Below are positions 6,307 to 6,597 of a DNA stretch of 6,597 bases, in pieces. The notes beneath the pieces were generated by a model. That model was not told the origin of the DNA. It searched no databases and saw only the letters and a program-made list of their open reading frames with translations. Source of the stretch: Microgenomates group bacterium (GTDB lineage: Bacteria; Patescibacteriota; Microgenomatia; UBA1406; GWC2-37-13); the NCBI GenBank assembly GCA_028276105.1, contig JAPYWZ010000037.1, forward strand, positions 1 through 6,597. The letters are read 5' to 3'. How positions within the stretch are numbered: the stretch's first letter is position 1; every line of letters begins with the position of its first letter. The translations under genes and the position numbers were made by a program.

Positions 6307-6597
6307 TTATCTTAGCAAACTTTCTTCATCGCCAACAAGCATTATTTTTGGTTGTTTCAAAAAGCGCCAGATAAATGGATCGTTGTTTTTTTTACGAAAG
6401 ACAAATTCTTCTTCGGTCATTACCGTATAATTAATTGGTGCTTGAAAAATTTCTTCGGCTTTTTTCATTAAAATCTCCAATTCTTTTAAAACAATCACCC
6501 CAACATACAAAAAGTAAATCTCTTCTTCTTTAATAGGTAATCTTTTGGCAAATCGAGAAGAAACAGCAATATATTTTATCTTTCCCAATCGAGGTAG
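6307..6597 (-). CDS. C-terminal part of a nucleotidyltransferase-like protein, 5' end beyond the window
   Basis: 96 codons are visible and the frame is open to the window edge, so the gene starts outside. The TTG at 6586-6588 is most likely an internal Leu (LPRLGKIKY). The block INYTVMTEEEFVFRKKNNDPF (from residue 55 of the visible part), followed by QPKIMLVGDEE, resembles the end of the MNT/pol-beta-type nucleotidyltransferase proteins often found in CPR bacteria and archaea, some fused to a winged-helix domain. That resemblance is recalled, not computed. In such proteins a strand of the form (V/I)DLLVVG usually carries an acidic residue. Here the matching stretch appears to be EIYFLYVG, without that Asp, so catalysis may be lost. 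The stop lies 9 bases before secD, so it probably shares the secDF transcript. The role is unknown; a regulatory or antitoxin-like role is possible. Confidence 0.55.
   Translation of the reverse strand, partial: LPRLGKIKYIAVSSRFAKRLPIKEEEIYFLYVGVIVLKELEILMKKAEEIFQAPINYTVMTEEEFVFRKKNNDPFIWRFLKQPKIMLVGDEESLLR

Overview
The window is AT-rich by eye, with many A/T homopolymer runs, TAA as the only stop visible and no canonical Shine-Dalgarno sequence at most starts. Gene content (a ClpC with an unusual N-terminal tail, short separate SecD and SecF, a small metallo-hydrolase, and a nucleotidyltransferase-like gene before secD) fits a small-genome bacterium, most likely of the Candidate Phyla Radiation/Patescibacteria. 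That placement is inferred from style and recalled family resemblance, not from a marker gene. No in-frame TGA occurs in the genes read, so nothing points to an altered code.

Layout. Bases 1-2847 (minus strand) hold a two-gene unit: a glyoxalase-II-like metallo-beta-lactamase-fold hydrolase (2236-2847), then, 26 bases on, the ClpC-type AAA+ unfoldase (1-2209), whose 3' part lies outside the window. Bases 2848-3216 are a divergent intergenic region with a diverged repeat carrying a palindrome, a possible sigma70 promoter, a strong 13-bp intrinsic-terminator-like hairpin and a second promoter candidate. Bases 3232-3951 (plus strand) encode an unrecognised soluble protein with an HExxH zinc-protease signature. 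Bases 3952-4057 are a convergent gap holding a second copy of the repeat and a heptamer tandem repeat. Bases 4058-6597 (minus strand) are a tight unit: the end of a nucleotidyltransferase-like gene, then secD, then secF.

How they work together. SecD and SecF form the proton-driven accessory part of the Sec translocon that helps pull exported proteins across the membrane. ClpC unfolds cytoplasmic proteins, normally for ClpP. The metallo-hydrolase is probably a small thioesterase. The HExxH gene sits alone on the opposite strand between these two housekeeping units.

The most interesting signal is outside the genes. A ~54-bp element occurs once on each side of the HExxH gene in the same orientation (2914-2967 and 3961-4013). 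The copies differ mostly by transitions, and paired changes keep the central palindrome intact. Between the first copy and the HExxH gene is a promoter-terminator pair that could make an RNA of about 50 nt. Together this suggests either a mobile or inserted cassette, or a structured RNA/protein-binding element, that I cannot assign to a known family.
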